Under the pieces are notes generated by a model. That model was not told where the DNA came from. It did not search any database and was given only the letters and a program-made list of their open reading frames with translations. Shown here piece after piece: positions 8,958 through 16,764 of a stretch of 32,275 nt of DNA (position 1 is its first letter; every line of letters begins with the position of its first letter). A program made the translations under genes and the position numbers. This stretch comes from Nitrospirota bacterium (lineage in GTDB: Bacteria > Nitrospirota > Thermodesulfovibrionia > Thermodesulfovibrionales > UBA6898). The stretch spans positions 1-32,275 of the forward strand of contig SCQH01000017.1 of NCBI GenBank assembly GCA_004321925.1, given 5' to 3'.

Positions 8958-9350
8958 TTACAGTCCGAGTTCCTTTTTCAGCCAGGCCCTGATCTCTTCC
9001 GAAATGGCGTACATTCCGCACGTGGGGGGCTGGACCGGCCGCTCGATCGCTGCCCGGACCATTTCAGCCGGGACTTCCGTAATGCAGCCGACCGTGTTGG
9101 TTATATCGCTTCTGCCGATCTTCAGGAGCATCAGCGCCGGAGTTTCTGTCTCCGTCTCGATATAGAACATATATCCGGTAATGTCCTTCAACTTCTCAAG
9201 ATCCTCCGGCCGCGACTGAAACCGCGGCTCCATCATCATCTGGGGCGTTACCTCAAGTTTGATCTTGGGGAGTATGTCAGGTCTCTTCCTGATATCCTCC
9301 AGGCCAAGCATCTCAAAAATATTTTTGTCATCAATTTCAGGTATGTCCAT
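8958..9350 (-). CDS. Conserved-looking protein of unknown function in the Grx-FTR operon
   Basis: I do not recognise this 130-residue protein. It is soluble, acidic in its first half, rich in Pro/Glu/Met near residues 1-45, and has only two cysteines, in VGCITEV and PTCGMYA. No known motif is visible. The start ATG 9350 is preceded by AGAGGGA and overlaps the end of the ferredoxin:thioredoxin-reductase-like gene by 14 nt, so its translation is probably coupled to that gene. This arrangement suggests a partner or substrate of the redox proteins, but no function should be assigned. The overlap and codon pattern support that it is a real gene. Confidence 0.7.
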   Translation of the reverse strand: MDIPEIDDKNIFEMLGLEDIRKRPDILPKIKLEVTPQMMMEPRFQSRPEDLEKLKDITGYMFYIETETETPALMLLKIGRSDITNTVGCITEVPAEMVRAAIERPVQPPTCGMYAISEEIRAWLKKELGL

Positions 9351-9678
9351 CTGTTCCCTCTTTCTTTTGTCTTCGCTCCGGGACGGTCTTATGCCCGGTC
9401 ATCTCCCCATTCCACTCAGGAGAGACATACAGGCCGCAATAGCAGCTGCCGTATTCCCCGACGTCATCATTGCGATATGCGCAGGGACAGACGATGTCGG
9501 TGTCCTGATCTCTGTTGCCGGACGCGAGCCTGCAGGGGCAGGACCGGTATCCATAGCGTTCTTCATTCCTGAGCAGTCCTGCCAGAATGTCCAGGACAAA
9601 GTCCCTGTCTTTGTTGAGTTCCATGCCCTGACGCTGCGCATAGGCGGTCAGGGCATGGAAGAGCTGGTCAGGGGTCAT
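9337..9678 (-). CDS. Ferredoxin:thioredoxin reductase catalytic-subunit-type protein
   Basis: The 113-residue protein has the six-cysteine signature of the FTR catalytic beta subunit: CPC at 47-49, CPC at 64-66 and CYC at 79-81, followed by GLYVSPEW. In known FTRs these ligate a [4Fe-4S] cluster and supply an adjacent redox-active disulfide that passes electrons from ferredoxin to thioredoxin. Here the spacing is CPC-X14-CPC-X12-CYC, slightly different from the plant enzyme. No variable (alpha) subunit gene is visible in the window. It starts 6 nt after the glutaredoxin-like gene, which is the obvious candidate acceptor, and overlaps the following gene by 14 nt. The family is clear; the electron donor and acceptor are inferred. 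Confidence 0.87.
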   Translation of the reverse strand: MTPDQLFHALTAYAQRQGMELNKDRDFVLDILAGLLRNEERYGYRSCPCRLASGNRDQDTDIVCPCAYRNDDVGEYGSCYCGLYVSPEWNGEMTGHKTVPERRQKKEGTDGHT

Positions 9679-9684
9679 GCAGCA

Positions 9685-9942
9685 TCAAGACCCGTCGCGG
9701 CCGAGGACCTTTGCCCTCAAGGCATCAACATCATACCCGATGATCACTTCCTCGACCACGGTTGTCGGATAGGTCCCCGCAGGATTGCGCTTGGCCACTT
9801 CCCGGGTCGTCACCCACTGCTCCCCGGCCTCCAGCAGATCGACCTCAATGAGCGTGTAAGGGATGCTGTTATCGTCAAGGAGTCTTTTGACCTTCTTGCA
9901 AACAGGGCATGTGCTGAGAGAATAGACCGTTACTTTCTTCAT
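9685..9942 (-). CDS. Glutaredoxin-like thiol-disulfide protein
   Basis: An 85-residue thioredoxin-fold protein with the active-site pair CPVC at residues 12-15 in YSLSTCPVCKKVKRLL, then the typical cis-Pro region (GTYPTTVVEE) and IIGYD loop of glutaredoxins. It is probably cytoplasmic and reduces disulfides or acts as a redox relay. Because the next gene 6 nt downstream encodes an FTR-type catalytic subunit, it may be reduced from ferredoxin rather than by glutathione; that link is inferred from adjacency. It is the first gene of the minus-strand operon. Its start, ATG 9942, has only a weak ribosome site, but a good -10 box lies a short distance upstream. Confidence 0.87.
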   Translation of the reverse strand: MKKVTVYSLSTCPVCKKVKRLLDDNSIPYTLIEVDLLEAGEQWVTTREVAKRNPAGTYPTTVVEEVIIGYDVDALRAKVLGRDGS

Positions 9943-9964
9943 CCGTCAATCCCTGTCATCCTGA

Positions 9965-9975
9965 ATTATATCACA
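9965..9975 (-). promoter_or_regulatory. Extended -10 box for the glutaredoxin/FTR operon
   Basis: On the minus strand TGTGATATAAT spans 9975 to 9965, a consensus TATAAT with an upstream TGTG extension. Transcription would start near 9958, leaving a leader of about 16 nt before ATG 9942. No good -35 box is seen, as expected for extended -10 promoters. Confidence 0.5.
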
Positions 9976-10060
9976 GACCCGATACTTGAAACCGGAAGCC
10001 GGAGCGCATCCTGCACCGGCTGATGCCCGGCTGCGATGGTATCATTCCCGCATGATATAG

Positions 10061-10066
10061 TATAAT
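10061..10066 (+). promoter_or_regulatory. Candidate -10 box (TATAAT) upstream of the YkgJ-type gene
   Basis: The TATAAT stands in a TATAGTATAATA context 127 nt before ATG 10193. No convincing -35 was found. The rest of the 9943-10192 spacer holds no gene I can support. Confidence 0.35.
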
Positions 10067-10192
10067 AACAGGCGAACGTGCTCAGTGGGAACAGAGCGGC
10101 ATGAGCGGCGAATACTTTCTTCCTTTTTTCCATTTATCTGCCAACGTCCGTAAGCCATTGACGCAAAATCATAACAAAAGAGGAGTTCTTCC

Positions 10193-11104
10193 ATGGGTGC
10201 AAAAAAGAATAAGGACAAGGCCGCGGTCAATGAGATAAAACAGGCCCTCGAGGGCAAGATCAAACAAAGCGTTATCGTTCCGGAGTTTCTGACGGCCTCG
10301 TCACGCTTCAGATTCAAATGCTATCCCGGCATCGGCTGTTTTACCAAGTGCTGCAGCGGGATCAAGATCATTCTTTCCCCCTACGATATCTACCGCCTGA
10401 AGAACAGGCTCGGCAAGACCTATCTGGAATTCCTCAACGAGCATACCGTCCCCATGACCATAGAGGGGTCGTCCCTGGAAACCGTAGGTCTCCGTATGCT
10501 GGATGACGACGGCCGGTCCTGCCCGTTCGTGACCCCTGAAGGCTGCACGGTTTACACTGACCGTCCTCTTACCTGCCGGTATTATCCGATCGGCATGGGC
10601 ATGATGAAGAAGGACACCGGGACGACCGGCGAGGATTTTTTCATCAAGGTGAAGGAAGACCACTGCATGGGCCATAACGAAGAAAAGGTCTGGACGGTCC
10701 AGGAATGGCGGCAGGACCAGGAGTCAGATATTTATGACGAGATGAACAACGACTGGATGGCGATCGTGCTCAAGGCAAAGACCCTCGGCAAGGTCGAGTT
10801 CAGCCAGCGCTCACTGCAGCTCTTCTTTATTGTCAGCACCAACCTCGACCTCTTCAGGGACATGGCCTTTACCCAGAAATTTATCTCGGCCTATCAGCTC
10901 GATGAGGAGGCGCTTAAGAAACTCGCAGAGGACGAACTGGAACTGCTGAAGTTTTCTTTGAAGTGGCTCAGGTTCGTGACGTTCAATGAAGGTGACTTTA
11001 AGGTTGATCAGGAAGCCAGGCAGAAGGCAAAGGAGAAACTGATCGCCCAGGCTGAAGAAGAGATGAAAAGACGCAGGGAAGAAGATCCTATCATAGAAGA
11101 TTAG
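10193..11104 (+). CDS. YkgJ-family cysteine-cluster protein
   Basis: A 303-residue cytoplasmic protein whose first half has the YkgJ (CxxxCxxCC-type) zinc/iron-chelating pattern. Cysteines lie at C43, C49, C53 and C54 (FKCYPGIGCFTKCC), then C110, C118 and C128 in the stretch SCPFVTPEGCTVYTDRPLTC with RYYPIG. The second half is helical and charged, ending in a Lys/Glu-rich tail. Family members bind a metal or Fe-S cluster, but no reaction is established. Start ATG 10193 has AGAGGAG at a good distance. It is monocistronic and converges on trpG, with 23 nt between the stops. The family is clear, the function open. Confidence 0.82.
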   Translation: MGAKKNKDKAAVNEIKQALEGKIKQSVIVPEFLTASSRFRFKCYPGIGCFTKCCSGIKIILSPYDIYRLKNRLGKTYLEFLNEHTVPMTIEGSSLETVGLRMLDDDGRSCPFVTPEGCTVYTDRPLTCRYYPIGMGMMKKDTGTTGEDFFIKVKEDHCMGHNEEKVWTVQEWRQDQESDIYDEMNNDWMAIVLKAKTLGKVEFSQRSLQLFFIVSTNLDLFRDMAFTQKFISAYQLDEEALKKLAEDELELLKFSLKWLRFVTFNEGDFKVDQEARQKAKEKLIAQAEEEMKRRREEDPIIED

Positions 11105-11127
11105 CCTTTATAAGGCCTTTCGGCAGA

Positions 11128-11697
11128 TCAGTACGTCAGCTTCAGAAAATTCCTCAGCAGGTCCTTGCCGACGGTGGTGAGGATCGATTCGGGATGGAAC
11201 TGGACCCCCTCGATGATGAATTCCTTATGCCTGACCCCCATGACCTCCCCATCCTCGGCCCGGGCGGTTATTTCAAGGCATCCCGGCATGGTCTCCTCTT
11301 TTATGACGAGGGAATGGTACCGTGTGGCGATGAACGGGTTCGGGAGCCCGGCGTAGATAGTCTTTCCGTCATGCCTGATCATGGACGTCTTGCCATGCAT
11401 GAGCTTCGGGGCACGGATTATGTCGCCGCCAAAGGCTGCGCCGATCGATTGATGGCCGAGACAGACCCCGAGGAGCGGGATCCTGCCGGCGAAATGCTTT
11501 ATCAGCTCTACTGAAATGCCGGCCTCATTTGGTGTGCAGGGCCCCGGGGATACGACGATCTTTCCGGGCCGCATGGCCTCGATCTCCGCTATGGTGATCT
11601 TGTCATTCCGGTAGACCCTGATATCTTCCCCGATCTCGCCGAAATACTGCACGAGGTTGTAGGTGAAGGAATCATAGTTGTCGATCATCAGAAGCAT
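11128..11697 (-). CDS. trpG: Anthranilate synthase component II, glutamine amidotransferase
   Basis: The 189-residue class I amidotransferase releases ammonia from glutamine for anthranilate synthesis by TrpE. The catalytic triad is visible: nucleophile C79 in LLGVCLGHQ, and His/Glu in VQFHPESI near residue 167. [10 protein letters not shown] (51-60) is also typical. Many bacteria use the same subunit for p-aminobenzoate synthesis (PabA), so a double role is possible. Its ATG shares one base with the TGA of trpE (TGATG), which means translational coupling and one-to-one production. No trpD, trpC or other tryptophan genes follow; the gene converges on the YkgJ-type gene. Confidence 0.93.
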   Translation of the reverse strand: MLLMIDNYDSFTYNLVQYFGEIGEDIRVYRNDKITIAEIEAMRPGKIVVSPGPCTPNEAGISVELIKHFAGRIPLLGVCLGHQSIGAAFGGDIIRAPKLMHGKTSMIRHDGKTIYAGLPNPFIATRYHSLVIKEETMPGCLEITARAEDGEVMGVRHKEFIIEGVQFHPESILTTVGKDLLRNFLKLTY

Positions 11698-13166
11698 CAG
11701 CCCAGACCCTCCTCTGCCATGTCAACGGCCTTTATCATGCCACGGGCCTTATTGACCGTCTCCGTATATTCGCTCTCCGGCTGCGAGTCGGCAACGATGC
11801 CCGCGCCCGCCTGAACATAGATGGCGTCGTCCTTTATGATAAGCGTCCGGATCGTGATGCAGGTATCCATATTCCCTGAGTAGCTGAAATAGCCGACAGC
11901 GCCAGCGTACGGCCCTCGCTGTGTCGGTTCGAGTTCGTCGATGATCTCCATCGCCCTGACCTTCGGTGCGCCTGATACGGTCCCGGCCGGGAAACAGGCC
12001 CCAAGCACATCAAAGGCATTGAGGCCCTCCTGCAGTTCGCCTTCGACATTCGAGACCAGGTGCATGACATGGCTGTACCGTTCGACGGCCATCATCCCGG
12101 TCACCTGCACCGAACCCGGCCGTGATACCCTGCCGACGTCGTTCCTGCCGAGGTCGACGAGCATGATATGTTCGGCCATCTCCTTGGGGTCCTTCTTCAG
12201 TTCCTCTTCCAGTGCCCTGTCCTCGGTCTCCGTGTTCCCGCGTCTCCTGGTCCCCGCGATAGGGCGGAGGACGATCTTGCTGCCTTCAAGCCTCACCAGG
12301 ATCTCAGGCGATGATCCGACGATCTTCGCCTCCCCGATATCGATAAAGTACATATAGGGTGAAGGGTTGATGACCCGAAGGGCGCGGTAGATGTTGAAGG
12401 GGTCTGCTGACGAGGGACGTGAAAAACGCTGCGAGAGCACGACCTGAAAGATGTCGCCAGCCTTGATATATTCCTTTGCCTCTTCGACCGACGACATGAA
12501 TGCCTGCTTTGTCTGGTTGGAGTCAAGCCCCTCTTCCTTGCGGACCCCGGCATGGTCATTCATGACGAGCGGGGTGCGCAGCAGTCCGATGAGCGCATCG
12601 ATCTTCTCTGTGGCGTCCCGGTAGGCCTCTGCCGGGGTCTGCCCGACAATATGGGCATTGGATATCACCTTGATCTTCTGCCTGAGGTTATCGAAGATCA
12701 GCATCGTATCCGTGACCATCAGAAAGAAGTCAGGGAGGCCAAGCCCCTCTTTTTCCTTCAAGTCGACCGCCTCGAAATACCGGACCATGTCATAGCCGAT
12801 ATACCCGACGAGCCCTCCGAAAAAACGCGGCAGGCCCTCGATCTCTACCGGCCGGTAGCGGGAGATCTCCTCCTGCACCAGCGCCATCGGGTTGTCGGTG
12901 GTGATGGTCTGAGGGGCATGAGACCCGTCGATGATCTCGACCGTACTGCCTTTCCCCTTAATGATCCGCGACGGCCGTGAGCCGATGAACGAATAGCGGG
13001 CCCAGGTCTCCCCGCCTTCAACGCTCTCAAGCAGGAACGACGGCGAGCCGCCGACCTTCAGGTAGGCGGTCACCGGCGTATCCGCGTCTGCCAGGATCTC
13101 CTTGTAGACGGGGATGAGGTTGCCTTTGCCGGCTAATGTTTTAAATGTATCGTAGTCAGGGTACAT
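11697..13166 (-). CDS. trpE: Anthranilate synthase component I
   Basis: TrpE converts chorismate plus ammonia to anthranilate, the first step of tryptophan synthesis, with TrpG. The length of 489 residues is typical. The N-terminal regulatory region includes [20 protein letters not shown], whose LLES motif is part of the tryptophan feedback site in TrpE. The C-terminal chorismate-binding domain is complete, with the [31 protein letters not shown] and [16 protein letters not shown] stretches. The LLES motif favours TrpE over PabB. Start ATG 13166 lacks a clear ribosome site. A likely promoter lies about 45 nt upstream, overlapping that of tRNA-Gly. No attenuator or leader peptide was recognised in the short leader. 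Confidence 0.93.
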   Translation of the reverse strand: MYPDYDTFKTLAGKGNLIPVYKEILADADTPVTAYLKVGGSPSFLLESVEGGETWARYSFIGSRPSRIIKGKGSTVEIIDGSHAPQTITTDNPMALVQEEISRYRPVEIEGLPRFFGGLVGYIGYDMVRYFEAVDLKEKEGLGLPDFFLMVTDTMLIFDNLRQKIKVISNAHIVGQTPAEAYRDATEKIDALIGLLRTPLVMNDHAGVRKEEGLDSNQTKQAFMSSVEEAKEYIKAGDIFQVVLSQRFSRPSSADPFNIYRALRVINPSPYMYFIDIGEAKIVGSSPEILVRLEGSKIVLRPIAGTRRRGNTETEDRALEEELKKDPKEMAEHIMLVDLGRNDVGRVSRPGSVQVTGMMAVERYSHVMHLVSNVEGELQEGLNAFDVLGACFPAGTVSGAPKVRAMEIIDELEPTQRGPYAGAVGYFSYSGNMDTCITIRTLIIKDDAIYVQAGAGIVADSQPESEYTETVNKARGMIKAVDMAEEGLG

Positions 13167-13181
13167 AAGGGCAAAAATCGC

Positions 13182-13222
13182 TTGTCAAATTTTTTTGTTT
13201 TGAATTATAATTATACCTCAAG
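13182..13222. promoter_or_regulatory. Overlapping divergent promoters for tRNA-Gly (+) and trpE (-)
   Basis: On the plus strand TTGTCA (13182-13187) is followed after 18 nt by TATAAT (13206-13211), facing tRNA-Gly. On the minus strand TTGCTC and a TATAAT spaced 16 nt lie in the same A+T block GAATTATAATTATACC, facing trpE with a leader of roughly 35 nt. The two -10 boxes sit on top of each other, so the two promoters probably compete. Inferred from sequence only. Confidence 0.5.
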
Positions 13223-13277
13223 ACGGAGCAAGAAGTTAAGGCTTCATTCTGGCGCGTACGGCAGTATGATGAACAAT

Positions 13278-13352
13278 GCGGGAATAGCTCAGTGGTAGAG
13301 CACAACCTTGCCAAGGTTGGGGTCGCGGGTTCGAATCCCGTTTCCCGCTCCA
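13278..13352 (+). tRNA. tRNA-Gly (GCC)
   Basis: A complete cloverleaf is present. Acceptor GCGGGAA pairs with TTCCCGC (13342-13348), followed by discriminator T and an encoded CCA. The D arm is AGCTCAGTGGTAGAGC, and the anticodon stem CAACC/GGTTG has loop TTGCCAA, giving anticodon GCC. The T loop is TTCGAAT. Confidence 0.97.
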
Positions 13353-13466
13353 AAATAAAGACAGTGGTCAGCCATCAGTGTTCAGGTCTCGGTTGAGAGA
13401 CCCCCAAAGATACAGAACCTGTTTAGATTTCCCTGCTGATAGCTGTCTGCTGATAACTGATTTTAG

Positions 13467-13542
13467 GGCGACGTACCCAAGTGGCTAAGGGGGAGGTCTG
13501 CAAAACCTTTATGCAGCGGTTCAAATCCGCTCGTCGCCTCCA
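13467..13542 (+). tRNA. tRNA-Cys (GCA)
   Basis: Acceptor GGCGACG pairs with CGTCGCC, followed by TCCA, so CCA is encoded. The anticodon stem GAGGT/ACCTT has loop CTGCAAA, giving anticodon GCA. The T arm is AGCGG-TTCAAAT-CCGCT. Its last 22 bases overlap the 3' end of the minus-strand gene that converges on it. It lies 114 nt after tRNA-Gly. The spacer holds a short direct repeat, CTGCTGATA at 13433 and 13447. Confidence 0.96.
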
Positions 13543-15374
13543 GTTTTTGCCGGTTCTTTTTCTTCCCGCAGTGCTTCGAGTATGGTGATGTCGAGCCCCT
13601 TTTCCTCAAAATATTCTCTTTCCAGGGATTCAATGTAAAACCGGTCGAGTCCGCTGTTATCGAGGAAGTCCTCCCTGAGCAGCGGGTCCCGGCTGCTGAT
13701 GACGGTCGGGAAGATCTGGTTGAGATAGACCGATTCCTTGCGAAGATCAATAAAGACCTTCTCGAAGAGCTTTTCCGGGACCTGGTTCGTGATCCCCTTT
13801 TCGGAGAGCTCGGCAATGATATCGGCCCTGATCTTTTCCCGAACTTCCCTCATCTCCAGCCCGGGGAAGAAGCTGCGCATCCTTTCCTTGAGTGCAGAGT
13901 GGGTCTCATGGTACAGCCTTTCTTCGTCGGTCAGTTTTTTGAGTCCGGTGATGACATCTTTCAGTGAGGCCTCGCCCTGCTGGATATTGTCGATGCCTTT
14001 GAGGATCAGGCGTATCTTCTGCCTTCCATAATTCGTTATATACTTATTTACCAGAAGGTCCCTGACGAAGGCCGTATTGAAGACATCGGGGTCCAGGTCA
14101 TCGAAGGCCTTTTTGTTGCCGATGAGGCTTCGCAGGGATTCTTCCTTGAAGTCAATGTTCTTCATGAACGCCAACTGGCTCAGCAGGGAGTATACATTGT
14201 CATACCGGTCAAAATAGGTGATCAGGGCGCTCAGCTCCTCAAAGATGCTGAAGTCGTCCGTCTCGCGTGAAAGTTCATCGCAGGCCTTCCCGATGTCCAG
14301 CAGGACCTGTTCAAAACCCCGGTCGTTCAGGGAATAGGCCATGTGTTTGGCCTTGACCAATTTCACGATGTCTTCCTTGATGATATGCTGCTTGAGGGAC
14401 GGGTCCTTGAAAAAGAGGTTTTCGAGGACCGCACGGACATCCTTGAGATAATCCTGCTCTTCAGTCTCCTGGATCTTTTTGCCCTTCAGCAGGAGGTCAT
14501 CAAGGGTGTCAAAGAGCACGACCGGGATATTGTTCCTGATGCTCAGGGTCCTGAGCCGGTTAAGCCGTGCATACTCCGATGCCTGCAGGATGTCCCTGGC
14601 AAGGCCTCTGACAAGGACGTCCCGGTATTCATCGACCACGACCCGGTTCTCGGGATGCCGGTACATGATGTCGATCTTCATGCGTTCCTGCTGATAACGG
14701 TCAATGTTGTTCCTGAGAACGATCTTCTCAAGATGGGCCTCGTCTTCGGCGCTCAGTTCCCGGTTCTTCGCATAGAGGTCCCTGAAGGTGGTGTAGTATT
14801 CCTGGTTGGCCCTGTTGATCAGCTTGAAAATAAAGACGATGGACTGTTCTTCTTTGAGCTCGGCGCAGAAGCTGCCGAGGAGGTCGGTGTCACGGTCATC
14901 AGCCACCAGGGTGGTCCTCTTGAGGAACTTGCCCACGGACTTCAGTATCTGGCGCTGCCGTTTCTTGTAATCGCCGCCGAAATCGGCTGAAACAATAAAA
15001 TAGTAGTTGGTGACGGCATGTCCCTGAAGGAAGAGCCTCGAGAAGGTCTCGATGCCTTCCGTGTTGTTGGTGAATACGACCTGCTCCTTGTCGTCCAGGA
15101 ACGCACCGAACATGATCAGTCTGTTCAGCAGGTCATTTTTCGACATATCCTTCAGCGGTTTTTCGACACCGAACATATACTCACAGAAGCTGCCGCCGGT
15201 CCCCCGGTAGATAAGGTTATTCTCCGTTATGCTGAATTCGTTGCCCCTCGAAAAAAAACGCACCCGGGAGGCTTCTTCTTCATAGAAATAGGTGTTGTAG
15301 GTGCTGTGGCCGGCAACGAAGGCGAAAAAGTCCACGATCCCGACACTGCCGTGAAGTCTGAGGTCTTTGATCAT
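13521..15374 (-). CDS. Large conserved-looking protein of unknown function (617 aa)
   Basis: I cannot assign a function. The protein is soluble, highly charged and largely alpha-helical (many Leu/Lys/Glu/Asp/Arg heptad-like stretches from about residue 170 on), without signal peptide or membrane segments. The N-terminal part has more beta-type sequence (STYNTYFYEEEASRVRFF). From memory it resembles an uncharacterised family of sulfur-metabolising bacteria (TIGR04442-like), which I cannot verify. The start is uncertain: in-frame ATGs at 15431 and 15407 would add 19 or 11 residues, but none has a Shine-Dalgarno. I prefer 15374 because a TATATT box lies 7 nt before it. The C-terminus (about seven codons) is encoded opposite the 3' end of tRNA-Cys. 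It is divergent from murA. Confidence 0.75.
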   Translation of the reverse strand: MIKDLRLHGSVGIVDFFAFVAGHSTYNTYFYEEEASRVRFFSRGNEFSITENNLIYRGTGGSFCEYMFGVEKPLKDMSKNDLLNRLIMFGAFLDDKEQVVFTNNTEGIETFSRLFLQGHAVTNYYFIVSADFGGDYKKRQRQILKSVGKFLKRTTLVADDRDTDLLGSFCAELKEEQSIVFIFKLINRANQEYYTTFRDLYAKNRELSAEDEAHLEKIVLRNNIDRYQQERMKIDIMYRHPENRVVVDEYRDVLVRGLARDILQASEYARLNRLRTLSIRNNIPVVLFDTLDDLLLKGKKIQETEEQDYLKDVRAVLENLFFKDPSLKQHIIKEDIVKLVKAKHMAYSLNDRGFEQVLLDIGKACDELSRETDDFSIFEELSALITYFDRYDNVYSLLSQLAFMKNIDFKEESLRSLIGNKKAFDDLDPDVFNTAFVRDLLVNKYITNYGRQKIRLILKGIDNIQQGEASLKDVITGLKKLTDEERLYHETHSALKERMRSFFPGLEMREVREKIRADIIAELSEKGITNQVPEKLFEKVFIDLRKESVYLNQIFPTVISSRDPLLREDFLDNSGLDRFYIESLEREYFEEKGLDITILEALREEKEPAKTGGDERI

Positions 15375-15381
15375 ATCTAAA

Positions 15382-15392
15382 AATATACCACA
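15382..15392 (-). promoter_or_regulatory. Candidate extended -10 box of the large unknown gene
   Basis: TGTGGTATATT on the minus strand (15392 to 15382) resembles the TGTGATATAAT boxes of hisC and the glutaredoxin gene. It lies 7 nt before ATG 15374, so the mRNA would begin at or next to the start codon. Confidence 0.4.
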
Positions 15393-15502
15393 ATATACGG
15401 GAAACATTCTATTTGGAGCCTGTCCCTGCATCGCCGCCGGTCATATTCCTTTTTGGCGTACGATGCGATTACAATAGACCATTGCTGCAAGCGGAGGCGT
15501 AA

Positions 15503-16756
15503 ATGGATAAACTGGTGATCAATGGCGGAAAGAGGCTGTCCGGAGCGGTCGAGATCAGTGGGGCGAAGAATGCCGCACTGCCGATCATGGCGGCGGCTAT
15601 TCTGGCTGAAGGGGAGCATCATATTTCGAACGTCCCGCAGCTGCGGGATGTCCGCACCATGGGCCGCCTGATTGCCAACCTTGGCGCCGGGTTCCACCTC
15701 GAGGACAGCACGGCGATCCTGGACTGCAGCATGATAAAGAATTTCGAGGCCCCCTATGACCTTGTCAGCACGATGCGGGCGTCCGTCCTTATTCTCGGGC
15801 CTCTCCTGGCAAGGCTCGGCAGGGCAAAGGTCTCTCTGCCCGGCGGATGCGCCATAGGGGCAAGGCCGATCAACCTGCACCTCATGGGGCTCAAGAAGAT
15901 GGGGGCCACCATCAAGCTCGAATCCGGCTATGTGCTGGCAAAGGCGAAGCGGCTGAAAGGCGCCTCGATATATTTCGATACCCCGACCGTGACCGGGACC
16001 GAAAACCTCATGATGGCCGCTGTGCTGGCCGAGGGGAGGACGGTCATCGAAAATGCGGCCCGGGAGCCGGAGGTGACCGATCTGGCGAATGCACTGATAT
16101 CGATGGGTGCGCAGATCAAAGGAGCCGGAGAAAGCATGATCGAGATCGAGGGGGTCAGCAGGCTTGCGCCGATGGACTATGCCATCATACCGGACCGGAT
16201 AGAGACCGGGACCTTTATGACGATCGCCGGAATTACCGGCGGGGACATTACGATAAGGAAATGCAGGCCCGACCATCTCGATGCCCTGATCAATAAACTG
16301 CAGGACAGCGGGCTCAGGTTCAAGAAGGCCCGGGGCGGTATCAGGGTGACCGGGCCGGAGAGGCCTTCGGCAGTGAATGTCAAAACAATGCCCTATCCGG
16401 GGTTTCCGACAGATATGCAGGCCCAGTTCATGGCGATGATGTGCATAGCTGACGGGACCTGTGTTATCTCGGAAAAGATATTTGAGAACCGGTTCATGCA
16501 TGTTGCCGAACTCCGCCGGATGGGGGCTGACATCACGATCGAAGGCAGTACTGCCACGATCAGGGGGATTAGCCGCCTGAAAGGCGCTCCGCTGATGGCA
16601 ACGGACCTCCGTGCTTCGGCGTCTTTAATTGTTGCCGCGCTTGCGGCAGAAGGACAGACAACGATCCACAGGATCTACCATCTTGATCGCGGGTACGAAA
16701 AGATCGAGGCAAAGCTCCAGGCCCTCGGGGCTGACATCAGGCGCGAAAAAGAATAG
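15503..16756 (+). CDS. murA: UDP-N-acetylglucosamine 1-carboxyvinyltransferase
   Basis: MurA transfers enolpyruvate from PEP to UDP-GlcNAc, the first committed step of peptidoglycan synthesis in the cytoplasm. The length of 417 residues is normal. The substrate-binding K22-N23 (SGAKNAALP) is present, as is the catalytic Cys116 in the loop [12 protein letters not shown]. Because this position is Cys rather than Asp, fosfomycin sensitivity would be expected. Later family motifs such as [13 protein letters not shown] and [15 protein letters not shown] are intact. Start ATG 15503 has GGAGG 6 nt upstream. It is apparently monocistronic and meets the convergent kinase gene with only 8 nt between the stops. 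A TACAAT box lies about 30 nt before the start. Confidence 0.97.
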   Translation: MDKLVINGGKRLSGAVEISGAKNAALPIMAAAILAEGEHHISNVPQLRDVRTMGRLIANLGAGFHLEDSTAILDCSMIKNFEAPYDLVSTMRASVLILGPLLARLGRAKVSLPGGCAIGARPINLHLMGLKKMGATIKLESGYVLAKAKRLKGASIYFDTPTVTGTENLMMAAVLAEGRTVIENAAREPEVTDLANALISMGAQIKGAGESMIEIEGVSRLAPMDYAIIPDRIETGTFMTIAGITGGDITIRKCRPDHLDALINKLQDSGLRFKKARGGIRVTGPERPSAVNVKTMPYPGFPTDMQAQFMAMMCIADGTCVISEKIFENRFMHVAELRRMGADITIEGSTATIRGISRLKGAPLMATDLRASASLIVAALAAEGQTTIHRIYHLDRGYEKIEAKLQALGADIRREKE

Positions 16757-16764
16757 CCCGGGGG

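Noticed and set aside
13156-13353. 65-codon minus-strand frame covering tRNA-Gly
   Set aside because: It is the antisense translation of the tRNA (typical GFEPATP-like peptide) and of the trpE promoter.
13463-13816. 117-codon minus-strand frame over tRNA-Cys
   Set aside because: It is an antisense tRNA artefact continuing out of frame inside the large unknown gene.
15377-16501. 374-codon minus-strand frame opposite murA
   Set aside because: murA is unmistakable with all motifs; the long antisense frame comes from GC-rich codon bias and has His/Pro/Arg-rich nonsense composition.
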